From Bacteroidales bacterium (GTDB lineage: Bacteria > Bacteroidota > Bacteroidia > Bacteroidales > P3), in contig CAAGNU010000052.1 of assembly GCA_900771365.1 (NCBI GenBank), positions 1 through 15,353 of the forward strand: a stretch of DNA of 15,353 bases. The letters are read 5' to 3'. The position numbers and the translations under genes were made by a program. Under the pieces are notes generated by a model. That model made no database searches and was not told the origin of the DNA. It saw only the letters and a program-made list of their open reading frames with translations. Within the stretch, counting starts at the first letter, position 1, and the number at the start of each line of letters is the position of its first letter. This document shows positions 12,975-15,353 of this stretch, one piece after another.

Positions 12975-14099
12975 ATGAAAAAGACATTCATCCTTGTCAT
13001 GCTCCTCGCCCTGATGGGTGGCGCCATGGCACAGAACAAAGTTGTGAACGAGTACGTCTCCGTGCTCCTCACCCTTAACGACACCAACCTCCTCCCGCAG
13101 GAGACTCTCAACAAGTACGGCGTCAAGATTCAGACCCACCAAGGCCGCATGGCCACGGCGCTTATCAGTGCCGAGAACTACCAGACCTTCCTCAACGCCG
13201 GCCTCGTGGAGCGCGTGCAACCCTCCACCCGCGTCTATCTCACCGAGGAGCAGACTAACGCTCCCGTGGCCGAGAATCATGCTGTCCGTTCCGACTTTGC
13301 GCAGCACGATAAGGCTTTCCGCGCCAGTCCCGAGCGCTCCGAGCGCGAGCCCCGCACGGCACCTGCCCATCCGCATCATCATCCCGAGCCTGCCCAGGCT
13401 GCCGAGGAACGCGATGTGCGCTATCATCTCATTCCCGAAGAGGAGATTTATAATGATGAGGCTCGCGGCTTCTATCTGGGGCTTCTCCTCGGCAACTGCC
13501 ACAACTTCCTCTATGCCGACGAGGAGGCTTCCTACCTGGAACGCGGCTTGAACCTCGACCTCCGCGCAGGCTATCAGTTCAACAGTTGGTTTGGCATCCG
13601 TTCCGGCCTCAGCCTCATGAGCAAGGCCTACGGCTATGACTTCGCTTACATTTTCCGTCCAAACGCAGACGACCCCTCTACGGAGTATGAGACGAGCGAC
13701 TACTATTATCATAGAAATACCTATCTCCAGCTTCCCGTCATGGCCGACCTCTCTGTGGGCGGCGAGAATGTGCGCCTCCACCTCATGCTGGGCGGCTACG
13801 CGGCTTTTGCCCTATCCCACTACTCGGAGGATTACATTAATGGCGATATCTTCCCCACGAATGCTGGTAACGGCTTCCCCTCCTCTGACTACAGACGTTG
13901 GGATGCGGGCCTCGCTGGCGGCCTCGGCCTCACGCTGAACCTCACACCCGCTTGGCAGTTCCATGTGGAGTGCGACTACTATCACAGCCTCATCAATGTT
14001 GTCCCTGACATCAGACTTACTGAGATTGGTTATCTCGCAGGCAGCCACGGCATGAACCGCACTATCGCCTTCGCTACGGGCCTGACATATCATTTTTAG
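12975..14099 (+). CDS. Outer-membrane beta-barrel with propeptide-like N-domain
   Basis: The ATG at 12975 gives a 374-residue protein with a clear signal peptide (MKKTFILVMLLALMGGAMAQ, cleavage after Ala19). Residues about 25-92 resemble the N-terminal propeptide of Bacteroidota subtilases (fervidolysin-like): a strand VSVLLTLND, then L-x-K-YGVKIQTHQGRMATALIS and a later LVERVQPSTRVYL. Residues about 93-160 are a linker rich in Glu, Pro, Ala and His with AHPHHHPEP at 131-139. From about 165 the sequence becomes a PF13568-type outer-membrane beta-barrel: FYLGLLLG, LDLRAGYQFNSWFGIRSGLSLM, YLQLPVMADLS, GGLGLTLNLTPAWQFHVECDYYHSL and a C-terminal GLTYHF ending in Phe. No protease domain is present. 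The barrel call is firm; the N-domain assignment is from recalled family pattern. Longer frame 12774 overlaps ypfJ out of frame and is rejected as a start. Confidence 0.85.
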   Translation: MKKTFILVMLLALMGGAMAQNKVVNEYVSVLLTLNDTNLLPQETLNKYGVKIQTHQGRMATALISAENYQTFLNAGLVERVQPSTRVYLTEEQTNAPVAENHAVRSDFAQHDKAFRASPERSEREPRTAPAHPHHHPEPAQAAEERDVRYHLIPEEEIYNDEARGFYLGLLLGNCHNFLYADEEASYLERGLNLDLRAGYQFNSWFGIRSGLSLMSKAYGYDFAYIFRPNADDPSTEYETSDYYYHRNTYLQLPVMADLSVGGENVRLHLMLGGYAAFALSHYSEDYINGDIFPTNAGNGFPSSDYRRWDAGLAGGLGLTLNLTPAWQFHVECDYYHSLINVVPDIRLTEIGYLAGSHGMNRTIAFATGLTYHF

Positions 14100-14105
14100 T
14101 GAATA

Positions 14106-14181
14106 GTGAAATGTGAATTGAGGATTGTTGGAGCCAACTATGTTTTCTTCAAACTTTTAAATCTCCGAATTCACTTTTCAC
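14106..14181. repeat. Intergenic foldback unit, likely diverged copy C
   Basis: GTGAAATGTGAATT (14106-14119) and AATTCACTTTTCAC (14168-14181) are inverted complements at 13 of 14 positions. The core begins GAGGATTGTTGGAGCCAACTA; its GGAGCC and the following TA(T/C)-rich bases line up with the GGGAGCC cores of copies A and B. GTTGGAGCCAAC (14127-14138) forms a small hairpin. The stretch before fba also has TTAACATTTAAAAC-type tandem A/T repeats up to the start codon. Confidence 0.6.
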
Positions 14182-14235
14182 AATACACAACGCACTAATT
14201 CAACATTTAACATTTAAAACTTAACATTATATACT

Positions 14236-15243
14236 ATGGTAGATTATAAGAAAATCGGTCTTGTGAACACCCGTGCAATGTTTGCCAAGGCCGTGGACGG
14301 CGGTTACGCTATCCCCGCTTTCAACTTCAACAATATGGAGCAGATGCAGGCCATCATCCAGGCCGCTGTCGAGACCAAGAGCCCTGTTATCCTTCAGGTG
14401 TCCAAAGGCGCTCGCGAATATGCCAACCAGACCCTCCTCCGCTATATGGCTGAGGGCGCTGTGGAGTATGCCAAGGAACTCGGCTGCGCTCATCCCGAAA
14501 TCGTGCTTCACCTCGACCACGGCGACACTTTCGAGACTTGCAAGAGCTGCATCGACATGGGTTTCTCCAGCGTGATGATCGACGGCTCCAGCCTCCCCTA
14601 CGAGGAGAACGTGGCCGTCACCAAGAAGGTTGTGGAATATGCTCACCAATTCGACGTTACCGTCGAGGGCGAGCTCGGCGTCCTCGCCGGCGTTGAAGAC
14701 GAGGTCTCCGCTGCTGAGAGCCACTACACCAAGCCTGAAGAGGTTATCGACTTTGTGAGCAAGACGGGCTGCGACAGCCTCGCTATCTCTATTGGAACCA
14801 GCCATGGTGCCTATAAGTTCACCCCCGAGCAGTGCACCGTCGATCCTGAGACCGGCCGCCTGCTGCCTCCTCCTCTCGCTTTCGACGTCCTCGAAGCTGT
14901 CGAGAAGAAGCTCCCCGGCTTCCCCATCGTCCTGCACGGCTCCAGCTCAGTGCCTCAGGAAGAAGTCGACATTATCAACGCTAACGGCGGCGCCCTCAAG
15001 CAGGCTGTGGGCATCCCCGAGGAACAGCTCCGCAAGGCCTCCAAGAGCGCAGTTTGCAAGATTAACATCGATAGCGACAGCCGTCTCGCCATGACCGCCG
15101 CAATCCGCAAGACCCTCGCCGAGAAGCCCGCCGAGTTTGACCCCCGCAAATACCTCAAGCCCGCCCGCGAAAGCATGAAGAAGCTCTATATCCACAAGAT
15201 TGTGAACGTCCTCGGCTCCGACAACAAGCTGATTGAGAAATAA
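14236..15243 (+). CDS. fba: Class II fructose-bisphosphate aldolase
   Basis: The 335-residue enzyme reversibly cleaves fructose-1,6-bisphosphate into dihydroxyacetone phosphate and glyceraldehyde-3-phosphate in glycolysis and gluconeogenesis. The class II zinc site is visible: LHLDHGDT with His95 (Asp94 nearby as catalytic acid), SIGTSHGAY with His190 and VLHGSSSVP with His234; VEGELGVLAG (Glu146) provides the conserved glutamates. MIDGSSLPYEENV and KINIDSDSRLAMTAAIRK are further family strings, the latter binding the substrate phosphate. Length fits the ~330-residue group common in Bacteroidota. The ATG at 14236 gives AFNFNNMEQ at the expected position. It sits 136 bp after the beta-barrel gene; no clear TAnnTTTG box and no strong terminator are visible around it. 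Confidence 0.96.
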   Translation: MVDYKKIGLVNTRAMFAKAVDGGYAIPAFNFNNMEQMQAIIQAAVETKSPVILQVSKGAREYANQTLLRYMAEGAVEYAKELGCAHPEIVLHLDHGDTFETCKSCIDMGFSSVMIDGSSLPYEENVAVTKKVVEYAHQFDVTVEGELGVLAGVEDEVSAAESHYTKPEEVIDFVSKTGCDSLAISIGTSHGAYKFTPEQCTVDPETGRLLPPPLAFDVLEAVEKKLPGFPIVLHGSSSVPQEEVDIINANGGALKQAVGIPEEQLRKASKSAVCKINIDSDSRLAMTAAIRKTLAEKPAEFDPRKYLKPARESMKKLYIHKIVNVLGSDNKLIEK

Positions 15244-15306
15244 GCCTCGATTAGTTTTGCAGATGTTTTTTTTAAAATGATTATCCGCGAAATTCCGAAG
15301 AAAAAT

Positions 15307-15337
15307 TTTGCCATATCATAGAAAATTCGTAATTTTG
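15307..15337 (+). promoter_or_regulatory. Textbook Bacteroidota promoter
   Basis: TTTG at 15307-15310, a 19-base spacer and TAATTTTG at 15330-15337 match both halves of the Bacteroidota sigma-ABfr consensus. Transcription should begin near 15344. Confidence 0.8.
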
Positions 15338-15348
15338 CAGACAAATAC

Positions 15349-15353
15349 ATGGC
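15349..15353 (+). CDS. Probable start codon of a gene cut off by the window
   Basis: ATGGC begins 12 bases after the -7 box of a strong promoter and runs off the right edge. If this ATG is the start, the mRNA leader would be only about five bases. Nothing can be said about the product. Confidence 0.4.

Overview
The window reads as a chromosomal segment of a Bacteroidota bacterium, most likely of the order Bacteroidales. The support is: promoter boxes of the form TAnnTTTG (1346-1353, 11833-11840, 15330-15337, and on the minus strand 1187-1180 and 11468-11461); weak or absent Shine-Dalgarno sequences with A/T-rich leaders; a PorP/SprF-family outer-membrane protein followed by a PD40-OmpA protein; and a 13 bp hairpin terminator after the first gene. 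I cannot name the genus. I see no insertion sequence, phage gene, CRISPR array, tRNA or rRNA. Coding content is largely housekeeping and cell envelope.

Layout. (1) 1-1102: a repeat-bearing, gene-free stretch, then a minus-strand membrane-anchored TPR protein ending at a strong terminator. (2) 1419-6716, plus strand: a dihydroorotate-dehydrogenase-like FMN protein, a long-chain acyl-CoA synthetase, a four-helix-bundle (S23/IVP-type) protein with an acidic tail, KdsA (Kdo-8-phosphate synthase, for lipopolysaccharide core) and a DEDDh 3'-5' exonuclease with an ExoX-like C-terminus, closed by an intrinsic terminator at 6803-6838. (3) 11332-6906, minus strand: tsaD (tRNA t6A), a PorP/SprF-like protein, a PD40/OmpA protein and an FAH-family hydrolase. 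(4) 12071-15243, plus strand: a YpfJ-like zinc metallopeptidase, an outer-membrane beta-barrel protein with an unusual N-terminal domain resembling a subtilase propeptide, and class II fructose-bisphosphate aldolase. The first bases of another gene follow a textbook promoter at the right edge.

The genes do not form a single pathway. The PorP-like and PD40/OmpA genes are a recognised functional pair of the type IX secretion/gliding field. The acyl-CoA synthetase and KdsA both serve the envelope. The rest look like independent housekeeping genes.

The least ordinary part is the spacer DNA. Nearly every intergenic gap carries short-period repeats: AATTGAG heptads, TTCAAATC octads, and GC-rich 11 bp period repeats at two distant loci. 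Several gaps contain foldback units with A/T-rich arms around a GC-rich core; two of these, 2.7 kb apart, share 30 identical bases. The gap before kdsA contains three consecutive hairpins. The other item worth attention is the propeptide-like/beta-barrel fusion next to ypfJ. I did not find a convincing wholly new multi-gene system.
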